From positions 1 through 55,074 of the forward strand of contig NZ_CAJPUY010000032.1 in assembly GCF_905397275.1 (NCBI RefSeq): a stretch of 55,074 bases of DNA. The letters run 5' to 3'. Below, piece after piece: positions 44,222 through 52,831 of the stretch (positions within the stretch are counted from its first letter, which is position 1; each line of letters begins with the position of its first letter). Under the pieces are notes generated by a model. That model made no database searches, was not told the DNA's origin, and worked only from the letters and a program-made list of their open reading frames with translations. The stretch comes from Cupriavidus yeoncheonensis (GTDB lineage Bacteria; Pseudomonadota; Gammaproteobacteria; Burkholderiales; Burkholderiaceae). The position numbers were made by a program, and so were the translations under genes.

Positions 44222-44919
44222 TGGCCGGCCTTGGCCAGCTCGGCGCGCAGCGCGGAAATAATGCCGCGGTAGCCGCCGTCCGCATCGGGCTTGCCGAACA
44301 CGGCCGATCCGGCCACGAAGGTGTCGGCGCCGGCCGCGGCGATCTCCGCGATATTGTCGACCTTCACGCCGCCATCCACTTCCAGCAGGATCTTGCGGCC
44401 GGTGCGCTCGGTGTAGGCGTCGATGCGCTGGCGCACCGCGCGCAGCTTGTTCAGCGTCTCGGGGATGAACGACTGGCCGCCGAAGCCCGGGTTGACCGAC
44501 ATCAGCAGGATCACGTCCAGGCGGTCCATCACGTGGTCCAGGTGGTGCAGCGGCGTGGCCGGGTTGAACACCAGGCCGGCCTGGCAGCCGTTGTCGCGGA
44601 TCAGCGCGAGCGAGCGGTCCACATGTTCGCTGGCTTCCGGGTGGAAGGTGATGATATTGGCACCGGCCTTGGCAAAGTCCGGGATGATGCGGTCCACCGG
44701 GCGCACCATCAGGTGCACGTCGATCGGCGCGCTCACGTGCGGGCGGATGGCCTCGCACACCAGCGGGCCCACCGTCAGGTTCGGGACGTAGTGGTTGTCC
44801 ATCACGTCGAAGTGGATCCAGTCGGCGCCGGCCTCGGTCACGCGGCGGACTTCCTCGCCCAGGCGGGCAAAGTCGGCGGACAGGATGGACGGGGCGATGC
44901 GGTAGGTGGGTGTGCTCAT
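44218..44919 (-). CDS. rpe: Ribulose-phosphate 3-epimerase
   Basis: A 233-residue TIM-barrel epimerase that interconverts ribulose-5-phosphate and xylulose-5-phosphate. It opens IAPSILSADFARLGEEV, then HFDVMDNHYVPNLTVGP with the metal-binding His and Asp, DVHLMV, and VNPGFGGQSFI, and ends with EVDGGVKVDNI. It leads the rpe-gph pair. Upstream is an 11-bp tandem repeat at 44961. Confidence 0.96.
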   Translation of the reverse strand: MSTPTYRIAPSILSADFARLGEEVRRVTEAGADWIHFDVMDNHYVPNLTVGPLVCEAIRPHVSAPIDVHLMVRPVDRIIPDFAKAGANIITFHPEASEHVDRSLALIRDNGCQAGLVFNPATPLHHLDHVMDRLDVILLMSVNPGFGGQSFIPETLNKLRAVRQRIDAYTERTGRKILLEVDGGVKVDNIAEIAAAGADTFVAGSAVFGKPDADGGYRGIISALRAELAKAGQ

Positions 44920-44960
44920 GGCGGCGGGCGGAAAAGTGGGGTCAGTAGGGTGCGGCGCGG

Positions 44961-45004
44961 CGGAATCGGGGCGGAATCAGGGCGGAATCGGGACGGGAAT
45001 CCGG
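44961..45004. repeat. 11-bp tandem repeat, four copies
   Basis: CGGAATCGGGG, CGGAATCAGGG, CGGAATCGGGA and the diverged CGGGAATCCGG follow one another with no spacer, 42 bp upstream of the rpe start. The period is close to one helical turn. It could be slippage-prone or a binding array; no direct evidence. Confidence 0.75.
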
Positions 45005-45153
45005 TTCCTGCGGGACGATCCGGGGACTGCCGGCCGACGAATGGCGCGTATTTTACGCCTGTCGGCGCCACGGGGCCGGGGCTGGTTCGCACTTGCCGCT
45101 ACCGGAGCCTTGCCGCACAATGCGCCTACCCTTGAGCCGGATCCCGCAGACAA

Positions 45154-45528
45154 ATGAGCGAGTACGCTTTTTCCGTGGCGGTACGTACCCAGTACCTGCC
45201 CGACCAGTCCGACCCCGAACGCGGGCGCCACGCCTTCGCCTACACCATCACGATCCACAATACGGGCGAAGTCGCCGCGCAGCTGATCTCGCGCCACTGG
45301 ATCATCACCGACAGCGACAACAGCTCGCAGGAAGTCGCGGGACTGGGCGTGGTCGGCCACCAGCCGCTGCTCAAGCCAGGCGAGCATTTCGAATACACGA
45401 GCTGGGCCACGATCTCGACGCCGGTGGGCTCGATGAAGGGCGAATATTTCTGCGTGGCCGAGGACGGCCACCGCTTCGAGGTGCCGATTCCCGAATTCGC
45501 GCTGGTGCTGCCGCGCATGCTGCACTGA
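45154..45528 (+). CDS. apaG: ApaG protein
   Basis: A 124-residue single-domain fibronectin-like protein. It matches the ApaG family along its length: VAVRTQYLPDQSDPE, then FAYTITIHNTGE, then LLSRHWIITDS-like LISRHWIITDS, GVVGHQPLLKPGEHFEYTS and GSMKGEYFCV. Family members are linked to cobalt resistance and magnesium efflux in Salmonella, but the mechanism is not known. It is divergent from rpe. Confidence 0.95.
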   Translation: MSEYAFSVAVRTQYLPDQSDPERGRHAFAYTITIHNTGEVAAQLISRHWIITDSDNSSQEVAGLGVVGHQPLLKPGEHFEYTSWATISTPVGSMKGEYFCVAEDGHRFEVPIPEFALVLPRMLH

Positions 45529-45562
45529 GCCGCATCGGCCCGATGTTCGCTGCGCCGGGAAC

Positions 45563-45769
45563 CTACTGGCGTGGCTGGCTGTCCTGATCCTGCACCGGCT
45601 TCTGGTCCTGGGTCTGGCGCGACGGGTGGTCGGCCGGGGCTCGGGACGGACGCGGGTTCTTCTTCGCCGTGCCCATGGTCCAGGCCACGATGAAGATCAG
45701 CAGCAACAGTGCCACGCCGGCTTCGAGCGCGAACAGCAGCATCGGGTGGGCTTCAAGGAACTCGGACAT
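45563..45769 (-). CDS. Small single-pass membrane protein
   Basis: A 68-residue protein with one hydrophobic helix (LLFALEAGVALLLLIFIVAWTMG, split by its ends at about residues 11-33) and a polar, Pro/Gln/Asp-rich C-terminal tail. It is convergent with apaG and divergent from mltA. I do not recognise the family. The position and clean membrane helix argue that it is real. Confidence 0.6.
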   Translation of the reverse strand: MSEFLEAHPMLLFALEAGVALLLLIFIVAWTMGTAKKNPRPSRAPADHPSRQTQDQKPVQDQDSQPRQ

Positions 45770-45887
45770 GATCGGTACGGCGGCCGGCCTTCACGGGCGA
45801 CCGCGACGGTGACGATTGACGCCGGGCATTGTAGGGCATCGGCCCCGATTGCATGCGCGGCGGCGCTGGACCATACCAACTGACAAG

Positions 45888-47036
45888 ATGGCAATTCCGC
45901 ATTTCTATTCCACGTATCCGCGTCGCAAGGCCAGCCGCCATGCCGGCGCGCCATGGCGGGGCTGGCTCGCGCTGGCCGCCGGCGCCGCGCTGCTGGCAGG
46001 CTGCATGAGCGGGCCGCCGCCGCGCATCGAGACCGGTGGCACGCCCGGCACGACGGCCCCGACCCCGGGCGCGCAGAAGGGCCGCCTGCAGGCCGCGAAC
46101 TGGAGCGAGATCAACGGCTGGAGCCAGGACGACATGCGCGCCGCCTGGCCCGCCCTGCAGGCCAGCTGCCAGGCGCTGAAGAAGCGCGCCGAATGGAGCC
46201 GCGCGTGCGCCGCGGGCCTGATGGTCGATGCCGGCGACCTCGGCGCCATGCGCGCCTACTTCGAAACCAACTTCCAGCCGTTCCGCGTCATCAACGGCGA
46301 CGGCACCGACAGCGGCCTGATCACGGGCTACTACGAACCCATCCTGCACGGCTCGCGCACGCGCCAGGGCCAGTTCCAGATTCCGCTGTACCGCAAGCCC
46401 GCGCAGATGGCCAACCGGGCGCTGCCCGCGCGCGCCGAGCTGCTGCAGAACCCGGCCATGCGCGGCAACGAGCTGGTGTGGGTGGACGACGCGGTGGAGG
46501 CCGCTTTCCTGCAGATCCAGGGTTCGGGCCGCATCCGGCTGCCCAACGGCACCATGATGCGCGTGGGCTTTGGCGGCACCAACGACCAGCCGTTCCGCTC
46601 CTTCGGCAAGTGGCTGCTCGACCGCGGCGAGATCACGCCGGCGCAGGCGACCATGCAAGGCATCAAGGCGTGGGCGCGGGCCAACCCGTCGCGCGTGGAC
46701 GAGATGCTCAACGTGAATCCGCGTTTCGTGTTCTTCCGCGAACTGCCGCCGACCAATGACGGCCCGGTCGGTGCGCTGGGTGTGCCGCTGACGGCGGAGC
46801 GCTCGATCGCGGTCGATCCGGCCACCATTCCGCTGGGCGTGCCGGTGTTCCTGTCGACCACGCGTCCGCTGTCGACCGAACCGATCGAGCGGCTGATGTT
46901 CGCGCAGGACACCGGCAGCGCCATCAAGGGCGGCGTGCGCGCGGACTTCTTCTGGGGTGCCGGCGATGCGGCGGGCGAGACCGCCGGACGCATGAAGCAG
47001 GGCGGCCGGATGTGGGTGCTGATGCCGCGCAGCTGA
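45888..47036 (+). CDS. mltA: Membrane-bound lytic murein transglycosylase A
   Basis: A 382-residue outer-membrane lipoprotein with lipobox LLAGC near residue 36. The barrel domain has VINGDGTDSGLITGYYEP and QFQIPLYRKP; the 3D/MltA catalytic region includes FVFFRELPPTNDGPVG, ERSIAVDPATIPLG, and AQDTGSAIKG with the catalytic aspartate. It cleaves peptidoglycan to anhydromuropeptides. The frame opens earlier, but the ATG at 45888 gives a sensible signal. Confidence 0.95.
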   Translation: MAIPHFYSTYPRRKASRHAGAPWRGWLALAAGAALLAGCMSGPPPRIETGGTPGTTAPTPGAQKGRLQAANWSEINGWSQDDMRAAWPALQASCQALKKRAEWSRACAAGLMVDAGDLGAMRAYFETNFQPFRVINGDGTDSGLITGYYEPILHGSRTRQGQFQIPLYRKPAQMANRALPARAELLQNPAMRGNELVWVDDAVEAAFLQIQGSGRIRLPNGTMMRVGFGGTNDQPFRSFGKWLLDRGEITPAQATMQGIKAWARANPSRVDEMLNVNPRFVFFRELPPTNDGPVGALGVPLTAERSIAVDPATIPLGVPVFLSTTRPLSTEPIERLMFAQDTGSAIKGGVRADFFWGAGDAAGETAGRMKQGGRMWVLMPRS

Positions 47037-47066
47037 GGCGCCGCGCGGCGCTTCCTGGTCAGGACA

Positions 47067-48371
47067 CTAGCGCGGGCGCTGGTCGACGATGCGGCGCGCC
47101 TTGCCGACCGAGCGTTCGATGCCGCCGGCCGGCAGCACCTCGATGGCGGCGCTCACGCCGACATACGCCTTGATATCGTGGGCCAGCGCTTCGCGCGCGG
47201 CCTGCGCCGTCGCCGGTTCGTTGCCATGGGCGCACTCCACGCGCACCGTCAGCGTGTCCATCGGCCCCTCGCGCGCCAGCACGCACTGATAGTGCGGCGC
47301 CAGTTCCGCGCGCTTCAGGATCAGTTCTTCGATCTGCGACGGGAACACGTTCACGCCGCGCACGATCATCATGTCGTCGGTACGGCCGGTGACCTTTTCC
47401 ATGCGCCGGAACGCTGCGCGCGCCGTGCCTGGCAACAGCCGGGTCAGGTCGCGGGTCCGGTAGCGCACCACCGGCATCGCCTCTTTGGTCAGCGAGGTGA
47501 ACACCAGCTCGCCGAACTCGCCGTCGGGCAGCACCGCGCCGGTGTCGGGGTCGATGATTTCCGGGTAGAAATGGTCTTCCCAGATGGTCGGGCCGTCCTT
47601 GGTCTCGGCACATTCATTGGCCACGCCCGGGCCCATCACCTCGGACAGCCCGTAGATATCCACCGCCGAGATGTTCATGCGCTTCTCGATCGCCAGGCGC
47701 ATTTCCGGCGTCCACGGCTCGGCGCCGAAGATGCCCACGCGCAGCGAGGTCGTGGCCGGGTCAATACCCTGGCGCTCGAATTCGTCGGCGATCGCCAGCA
47801 TGTAGCTGGGCGTGACCATGATGATCTCGGGCTTGAAATCCATGATCAGCTGCACCTGCCGCTCGGTCTGCCCGCCGCCGAACGGGATCGCCGTAAGGCC
47901 GGCCTTCTCCACGCCGTAGTGCGCGCCCAGGCCGCCAGTGAACAGGCCGTAGCCGTAGCTGACGTGCACCTTGTCGCCGCGCCGCGCGCCGGACGCGCGG
48001 ATCGAGCGCGCCATCACGGTGGCCCAGGTGTCGATGTCCTTGAGCGTGTAGCCGACCACCGTCGGTTTGCCCGTGGTGCCTGACGAGGCATGCACGCGCG
48101 CCACGCGGTCCTGCGGCACCGCGAACATGCCGAACGGGTAGTTGTCGCGCAGGTCCTGCTTGGTGGTGAACGGGAAGCGCGCCAGGTCCGCCAGCGTCCG
48201 GACCTGGTCCGGGTGCACGCCGGCTTCGTCGAACTTGCGACGGTAGACCGGAGAATGCTCGTAGGCATGATGGAGCGACCACTTCAGGCGTTCGAGCTGC
48301 AGTGCCTGCAGCTCGGCGCGGCTGGCGGTCTCGATGGGTTCGAGGGGCAGATCGGTCAGGCGCGTGCTCAT
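47067..48371 (-). CDS. paaK: Phenylacetate-CoA ligase
   Basis: A 434-residue enzyme that converts phenylacetate + ATP + CoA to phenylacetyl-CoA, the first step of aerobic phenylacetate breakdown. The phosphate loop reads HASSGTTGKPTVVGYT. Others are IPFGGGQTERQVQLI, GAEPWT, DIYGLSEVMGPGVA and RTRDLTRLLPG. The ATG at 48371 has AGGAGACGAT upstream; the frame runs to 48443. It is the last gene of the paaG-paaI-paaK run. Confidence 0.95.
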   Translation of the reverse strand: MSTRLTDLPLEPIETASRAELQALQLERLKWSLHHAYEHSPVYRRKFDEAGVHPDQVRTLADLARFPFTTKQDLRDNYPFGMFAVPQDRVARVHASSGTTGKPTVVGYTLKDIDTWATVMARSIRASGARRGDKVHVSYGYGLFTGGLGAHYGVEKAGLTAIPFGGGQTERQVQLIMDFKPEIIMVTPSYMLAIADEFERQGIDPATTSLRVGIFGAEPWTPEMRLAIEKRMNISAVDIYGLSEVMGPGVANECAETKDGPTIWEDHFYPEIIDPDTGAVLPDGEFGELVFTSLTKEAMPVVRYRTRDLTRLLPGTARAAFRRMEKVTGRTDDMMIVRGVNVFPSQIEELILKRAELAPHYQCVLAREGPMDTLTVRVECAHGNEPATAQAAREALAHDIKAYVGVSAAIEVLPAGGIERSVGKARRIVDQRPR

Positions 48372-48464
48372 ATCGTCTCCTGCACGGGGGGCGTACTTGT
48401 CGATGGCATCGTCTTGCGCGGGGTCGGGCCGCGGGCCCGGCAAGCCTCGTGGATTCGAGGCGCT

Positions 48465-48908
48465 TCAGGCGCCGCTGTCCGGCGCTACCACGTGTCCCCT
48501 GATCTGCGCCGACTTGCCGCGGAACATCGCCACCACGTCGCCGGCGGCATTGGTCACGCGGATATCGTAGATGCCGTGCCGGCCGGACAGGGTCTGCTCT
48601 GCCGCCTCGGCCGTCAGCACGTCGTCGCCGTGCACGGGTTTCAGGAACTCGATGCTGCAGCCCGCCGCCACCGTATTGATATTGTGGCTATTGCACGCGA
48701 AAGCGAAGCTCGAGTCAGCCAGTGTAAACATCAGGCCGCCATGGCAGATGCCGTGTCCATTGAGGAATTCGGGGCGCACCGGCATGGTCAGGCGGGCGTA
48801 GCCAGGCCGCACTTCCTGCACCACGATGCCCAGCCAGCGGCTGCAGGTATCGGCTTCATACATGGCGGCGGCGGCCGCCTCGGCAAGTGCCTGCGGATCT
48901 TTGGTCAA
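48465..48908 (-). CDS. paaI: Phenylacetate-pathway hotdog thioesterase
   Basis: A 147-residue hotdog thioesterase: GHGICHGGLMFTLADSSFA with the catalytic aspartate and ACNSHN are the PaaI signature. It hydrolyses ring-hydroxylated phenylacetyl-CoA esters that would otherwise trap CoA. The start is TTG at 48908, chosen because AGGAGACC lies just upstream; an ATG further in would cut the helix before the hotdog core. It starts 46 bp after paaG. Confidence 0.93.
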   Translation of the reverse strand: MTKDPQALAEAAAAAMYEADTCSRWLGIVVQEVRPGYARLTMPVRPEFLNGHGICHGGLMFTLADSSFAFACNSHNINTVAAGCSIEFLKPVHGDDVLTAEAAEQTLSGRHGIYDIRVTNAAGDVVAMFRGKSAQIRGHVVAPDSGA

Positions 48909-48954
48909 GCGGGTCTCCTGTCTTGGTGGGGCGGCGCCCGATGGCGCCTGCCGG

Positions 48955-49779
48955 TCAGCGGCCGGTGAACTTCGGTGCGCGCTTTTCCAGGAAGGCATTG
49001 ACACCTTCCGCATAGTCGGCGGATTGCCCCAGCTCGCGCTGCAGGTCGCGCTCCAGGTCGAGCTGCGTATCCAGCGTCGAGGTGCCGCTGGCATACATGG
49101 AGCGTTTGATCGCCGCGAGCGCACGCGTGGGCTGGGCCGCGAGATGGGTGGCGAGCGCCAGCGCCTGCTCTGGCAGCAGCGGATCGTCCATGGTCTCCCA
49201 GACCAGGCCCCATTTCTCGGCCTCTTCGGCCGTGAGCTTATCGCCGGTCATGGCCAGGCCCATGGCGCGTGCCATGCCGATGCGCTTGGGCAGCAGCCAG
49301 GTGCCGCCGGAATCGGGCACCAGCCCGATCTTGACGAACGCCTGGATGAAACTGGCCGAGCGTGCCGCCAGCACCATGTCGCAGGCCAGCGCCAGGTTGG
49401 CGCCAGCGCCCGCGGCGGTGCCGTTCACGGCGGCCACCACCGGCAGTGGCAGGGCCTGCAGGCGACGGACGAGCGGGTTGAAATTGTTGTCGATCAGTTC
49501 GCCCAGGTCCGTCATCTGTCCGGGCGTGAAGTCGAGGTCTGCGAGGTCCTGGCCGGCGCAGAAACCGCGGCCTGCGCCGGTCAGCAGCAGCGCGCGGGCG
49601 CCACCAGCCTCCACATGATCCAGCGCCTGCCGCAGGGCGGCGTGCATCTCGCGGGTGAAGCTGTTGAGCTTGTCGGGGCGGTTCAGGGTGATGACGGCCA
49701 CATTGCCTTGCCATGTCAGCAAGACGGGGCCGGAGTCCAGGCTGACCGGCTGGCCAGCGGGCGCGGACATCGGGGGCAT
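48955..49779 (-). CDS. paaG: Ring-1,2-epoxyphenylacetyl-CoA isomerase
   Basis: A 274-residue crotonase-fold enzyme. The oxyanion-hole segments are RGFCAGQDLADLDF and NGTAAGAGANLALACD; VPDSGGTWLLPKRIG follows. In the phenylacetate pathway PaaG turns the ring epoxide into oxepin-CoA. Context with paaI and paaK and an 18-bp operator upstream support this over a generic hydratase. The start may be 49779 or the ATG at 49770. Confidence 0.92.
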   Translation of the reverse strand: MPPMSAPAGQPVSLDSGPVLLTWQGNVAVITLNRPDKLNSFTREMHAALRQALDHVEAGGARALLLTGAGRGFCAGQDLADLDFTPGQMTDLGELIDNNFNPLVRRLQALPLPVVAAVNGTAAGAGANLALACDMVLAARSASFIQAFVKIGLVPDSGGTWLLPKRIGMARAMGLAMTGDKLTAEEAEKWGLVWETMDDPLLPEQALALATHLAAQPTRALAAIKRSMYASGTSTLDTQLDLERDLQRELGQSADYAEGVNAFLEKRAPKFTGR

Positions 49780-49822
49780 TGTTGTCTCCTGCCTTTATGT
49801 TTTTGTCGGACGGCTCTAATTA

Positions 49823-49840
49823 ACCGACCGGGCGGTCGGT
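49823..49840. promoter_or_regulatory. Perfect inverted repeat, probable PaaR (TetR-family) operator
   Basis: ACCGACCG-GG-CGGTCGGT is a perfect 8-bp inverted repeat with a 2-bp spacer, 44 bp upstream of paaG. TetR-family operators have this size and symmetry, and PaaR of beta-proteobacteria, released by phenylacetyl-CoA, is known to bind an ACCGACC-type palindrome before paa genes. The paaR gene itself is not in the window. Confidence 0.8.
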
Positions 49841-49959
49841 GAATGGTAGCACCAAAAAACTGACTCGGGTGTATCGCCTCAGGTGCATTCTCGGCCGCGG
49901 CGGGCACGGGTTTGCGCGATTGCCGGCGGTCTTCGCAATGCCGGGGGAGGGTGTCGCTC

Positions 49960-49965
49960 TATAAT
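49960..49965 (+). promoter_or_regulatory. Candidate -10 for the amino acid ABC operon
   Basis: A perfect TATAAT lies 83 bp before the receptor ATG at 50048. No clear -35 hexamer at 16-18 bp is visible, so the call is tentative. Confidence 0.4.
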
Positions 49966-50047
49966 CGCGCTGCCAACAATAACCTGAAACCCGTCGGTCT
50001 CCCTGCCCGGACACCGGCGTGCCTGTCTATTTGCATTGGATACCTCC

Positions 50048-50845
50048 ATGAAGAAGTTCGCTGCACTCCTACTGATTTCGACCGTCGCGCTGCTCGGGGC
50101 GTGCGGCAAGAAGGAATCGGCCCCCGCTGCCGGCACAGAGCCGGCGCCGGTCGCGGCCAGCAAGATCATCGTCGGCCTCGACGACAACTTCCCGCCGATG
50201 GGCTTTCGCGACAGTAACAACGAACTCGTCGGCTTCGATATCGACATGGCCAAGGAAGCGAGCCACCGCCTCGGCATGACGGTTGAATTCAAGCCGATCG
50301 ACTGGAGCGCCAAGGAAGCCGAGCTCAACGGCAAGCGCGTGGACGTCCTGTGGAATGGCCTGACCATCACGGAAGAGCGCAAGCAGAACATCAGTTTCAC
50401 CGCTCCCTATATGACGAACCACCAGATCGTCATCGTTGGCATCAAGTCCCCGGTGAAGACCAAGGCCGATCTGGCCGGCCGCATCGTCGGCGCGCAGGAT
50501 GGCAGCAGTGCGGTGGATGCGATCAGGAAGGAGGCCCAGGTCGCCGCCAGCCTGAAGGAACTCAAGACCTTCGGCGATAACGTGACGGCCCTGATGGACC
50601 TGTCGACCGGTCGCCTCGACGCCATCGTGGTGGACGAAGTGGTGGGCCGCTACCTCATCAGCAAGCGCGCCGGCGAATACCGCGTGCTGGACGAGAACTT
50701 CGGTACGGAAGACTACGGCGTCGGCGTGCGCAAGGACGACGCCGAGCTGCTCGGCAAGCTCGACAAGACCCTGGGTTCGATGAAGGAAGACGGCACGGCC
50801 GCCCGCATCGCCACGAAGTGGTTCGGCGCTGACATCACCAAGTAA
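50048..50845 (+). CDS. Polar amino acid ABC transporter substrate-binding lipoprotein
   Basis: A 265-residue lipoprotein of the family 3 (HisJ/GlnH) receptors. Lipobox VALLGAC is followed by GKKESAPA. The binding domain starts KIIVGLDDNFPPMGFRD and has NELVGFDIDMAKEASHRLG, the family motif, then VDVLWNGLTITEERKQNISF. The upper lobe ends with AARIATKWFGADITK. It captures a polar amino acid or opine for the permease and ATPase that follow. The exact ligand cannot be told. Confidence 0.93.
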   Translation: MKKFAALLLISTVALLGACGKKESAPAAGTEPAPVAASKIIVGLDDNFPPMGFRDSNNELVGFDIDMAKEASHRLGMTVEFKPIDWSAKEAELNGKRVDVLWNGLTITEERKQNISFTAPYMTNHQIVIVGIKSPVKTKADLAGRIVGAQDGSSAVDAIRKEAQVAASLKELKTFGDNVTALMDLSTGRLDAIVVDEVVGRYLISKRAGEYRVLDENFGTEDYGVGVRKDDAELLGKLDKTLGSMKEDGTAARIATKWFGADITK

Positions 50846-50968
50846 TCCTGACCTTTCGCGACGTTCTGCGCTGCATTGGCGCGGCGTCGCGCCTTATCGC
50901 GGTCCGGGTGCCGGCTCGGCAGCAACGGCCCCGCGCCCCGGACCCGAACCCATTCCATCCGCGTAAGC

Positions 50969-51622
50969 ATGGATTACGTCTTATCCCTTCTGTCGCCTTT
51001 GGCGCAGGGTGCGAAAGTCACCCTCACACTGTTCGCCATCACGCTCGCCCTGTCGGTACCGCTCGGGCTGGCGCTGGCGTTGGCGCGCATCTCGAAATGG
51101 CCGCTGCTGAGCGGCCTCGTCAATGGCTATATCTGGCTGATGCGCGGCACGCCGCTGATGCTGCAGATGCTGTTCATTTATTTCGCGCTGCCGTTCGTGC
51201 CGGTCATTGGCGTGCGCCTGCCGGACTTTCCCGCGGCAGTGGTGGCGTTCGCGCTGAACTACGCGGCCTATTTCGCGGAGATCTTCCGCGCGGGGATCAA
51301 GTCGGTCGACCGCGGCCAGTATGAAGCCAGCAAGGCGCTGGGCATGACCTACTTCCAGACCATGCGGCGCGTTGTGCTGCCGCAGATGGTCAGCCGCGTC
51401 CTGCCGCCGGTCAGCAACGAGACCATCACGCTGATCAAGGACACGTCGCTGATCTATGTCCTGGCGCTCAACGATATCCTTCGTACCGCGCGCGGCATCG
51501 TGCAGCGCGATTTCACCACCACGCCTTTCCTGGTCGCCGCGCTCTTCTATCTGGTGATGACGCTGATCCTGACCTGGTTCTTCCAGCACCTCGAGAAACG
51601 CTATGCCAAACATGATGACTGA
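50969..51622 (+). CDS. Polar amino acid ABC transporter permease
   Basis: A 217-residue inner-membrane permease of the HisM/GlnP family with about five membrane segments. The coupling loop is EASKALGMTYFQTMRRVVLPQ, the EAA motif; NYIWLMRGTPLMLQML is the typical N-terminal signature (here NGYIWLMRGTPLMLQM). It is 123 bp after the receptor, and the next gene overlaps its stop. Confidence 0.94.
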   Translation: MDYVLSLLSPLAQGAKVTLTLFAITLALSVPLGLALALARISKWPLLSGLVNGYIWLMRGTPLMLQMLFIYFALPFVPVIGVRLPDFPAAVVAFALNYAAYFAEIFRAGIKSVDRGQYEASKALGMTYFQTMRRVVLPQMVSRVLPPVSNETITLIKDTSLIYVLALNDILRTARGIVQRDFTTTPFLVAALFYLVMTLILTWFFQHLEKRYAKHDD

Positions 51623-52412
51623 CCGGGCCGGAACCGATGCCAGCGGCGCACCCGGTGTCATGGTCGCGGCCCGGGACATCGTCAAGGCGTTCGGGCCGCT
51701 GCAGGTCCTGCATGGTGTCTCCCTGACCTTGCGCAAGGGTGACGTCACGGCAGTGATCGGTCCTTCCGGCTCGGGCAAGAGTACCCTGCTGCGCTGCCTC
51801 AACCATCTCGAGGTGATCGACAGCGGCACCATTGAAATCGAAGGCGAGGCGCTGGCGGCCACGGGATCCGAGGGCGCCGCCAAATACGTGCCGGATGCGG
51901 AAGTCCGCCGCATCTGCCGCAAGATGGGCATGGTGTTCCAGTCGTTCAACCTGTTCCCGCACATGACGGTGCTGCAGAACATCATCGAAGCGCCGATGAC
52001 CGTCCAGGGTCTGTCGCGCGATGCCGCGGTCCCCAAGGCGGAAGAGTTGCTGCGCAAGGTTGGCCTGCTGGCCAAGCGCGACAACTATCCGGCGCGGCTA
52101 TCCGGCGGGCAGAAGCAGCGCGTAGCCATCGCGCGGGCCCTGGCGATGGAACCCGACATCATGCTGTTCGATGAGCCGACTTCCGCGCTCGATCCGGAAC
52201 TGACCGGGGAGGTCCTGCGGACCATGCGGCAACTCGCGGACGAGCATATGACCATGCTTGTCGTCACGCACGAGATGGGCTTCGCACGCGAGGTCGCCAA
52301 TCATGTCGTGTTCATGGACGAGGGCAGGATCCTCGAGGAAGGGCCGCCCGAGCGGGTGTTCGGCGCACCGGCCCATGCACGCACCCGGGAATTCCTGGCG
52401 CACATGCTCTGA
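51603..52412 (+). CDS. Polar amino acid ABC transporter ATP-binding protein
   Basis: A 269-residue GlnQ/HisP-family ATPase. Walker A is GPSGSGKST, the Q-loop MVFQSFNLFPHM, the signature LSGGQKQRVAIARAL, Walker B IMLFDEPTSALD and the switch region VVTHEMGFA. The ATG at 51603 overlaps the permease end by 20 bp; two more ATGs at 51612 and 51615 are possible starts. It completes the receptor-permease-ATPase operon. Confidence 0.95.
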   Translation: MPNMMTDRAGTDASGAPGVMVAARDIVKAFGPLQVLHGVSLTLRKGDVTAVIGPSGSGKSTLLRCLNHLEVIDSGTIEIEGEALAATGSEGAAKYVPDAEVRRICRKMGMVFQSFNLFPHMTVLQNIIEAPMTVQGLSRDAAVPKAEELLRKVGLLAKRDNYPARLSGGQKQRVAIARALAMEPDIMLFDEPTSALDPELTGEVLRTMRQLADEHMTMLVVTHEMGFAREVANHVVFMDEGRILEEGPPERVFGAPAHARTREFLAHML

Positions 52413-52462
52413 GCCACTGGTCGGCCACTGCATGAGATCGAACATCTTGCGGTGGTGCGTGG

Positions 52463-52522
52463 CAGGGGAAAGGGCTCCCCTGCAATACATCGTCAATAAG
52501 GGCGCCACTGGCGCCCTTATTG
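52463..52522 (+). terminator. Tandem hairpins ending the amino acid ABC operon
   Basis: Two hairpins lie 50-110 bp after the ATPase stop. The first pairs CAGGGGA (52463-52469) with TCCCCTG (52476-52482). The second is a perfect 13-bp stem, CAATAAGGGCGCC (52494-52506) and GGCGCCCTTATTG (52510-52522), with a 3-nt loop. The second is a strong intrinsic terminator even though the U tract is short. Confidence 0.75.
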
Positions 52523-52705
52523 TTGCGCACCCGACCGGCCGCTCCGGCTCCGCACTCCCGCCACCGGCATGCGAACGCTTCCCTATCCCTTCTCGTCGTC
52601 TATGTTTGAAGGCGGGCGCCTGCCGCGGATATAGATGTGCCTTATGATCTCCATTTGCCCGGCTGAAAAGTGACCCGCAAGGCGATGTCAGAATAAGACA
52701 TTTAA

Positions 52706-52729
52706 AGGCAACCAAAATATATTTTGCCT
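52706..52729. promoter_or_regulatory. AT-rich palindrome with flanking inverted repeat
   Basis: AGGCA (52706-52710) and TGCCT (52725-52729) bracket AAAATATATTTT. The element is striking in this GC-rich DNA and could be an operator or a silencer-bound promoter of the glycosyltransferase gene 103 bp downstream. Confidence 0.4.
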
Positions 52730-52831
52730 GTCTTTATATGCGAACAAAGCTCAGGCAGACTCGACGCCTCCTTTCGGGGCGACGGGCTGGCGGATATCTC
52801 GTCCAACAGGATCGCGGAAGCTGGAGAGTCA

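Larger units (their letters stand above)
52413..52831. other. Intergenic region before the glycosyltransferase
   Basis: This 419-bp gap holds the tandem hairpins above and, from about 52690, an AT-rich stretch with a 12-bp AT palindrome (AAAATATATTTT, 52714-52725) flanked by AGGCA and TGCCT. This is probably the promoter side of the glycosyltransferase gene. No protein gene is evident. Confidence 0.55.

Noticed and set aside
44961..45004. CRISPR array
   Set aside because: The repeat units are 11 bp with no spacers; the other short repeats in the window also lack spacers.
48371..48443. Upstream extension of paaK
   Set aside because: The extra 24 residues have no family similarity, and a ribosome site sits before the ATG at 48371.
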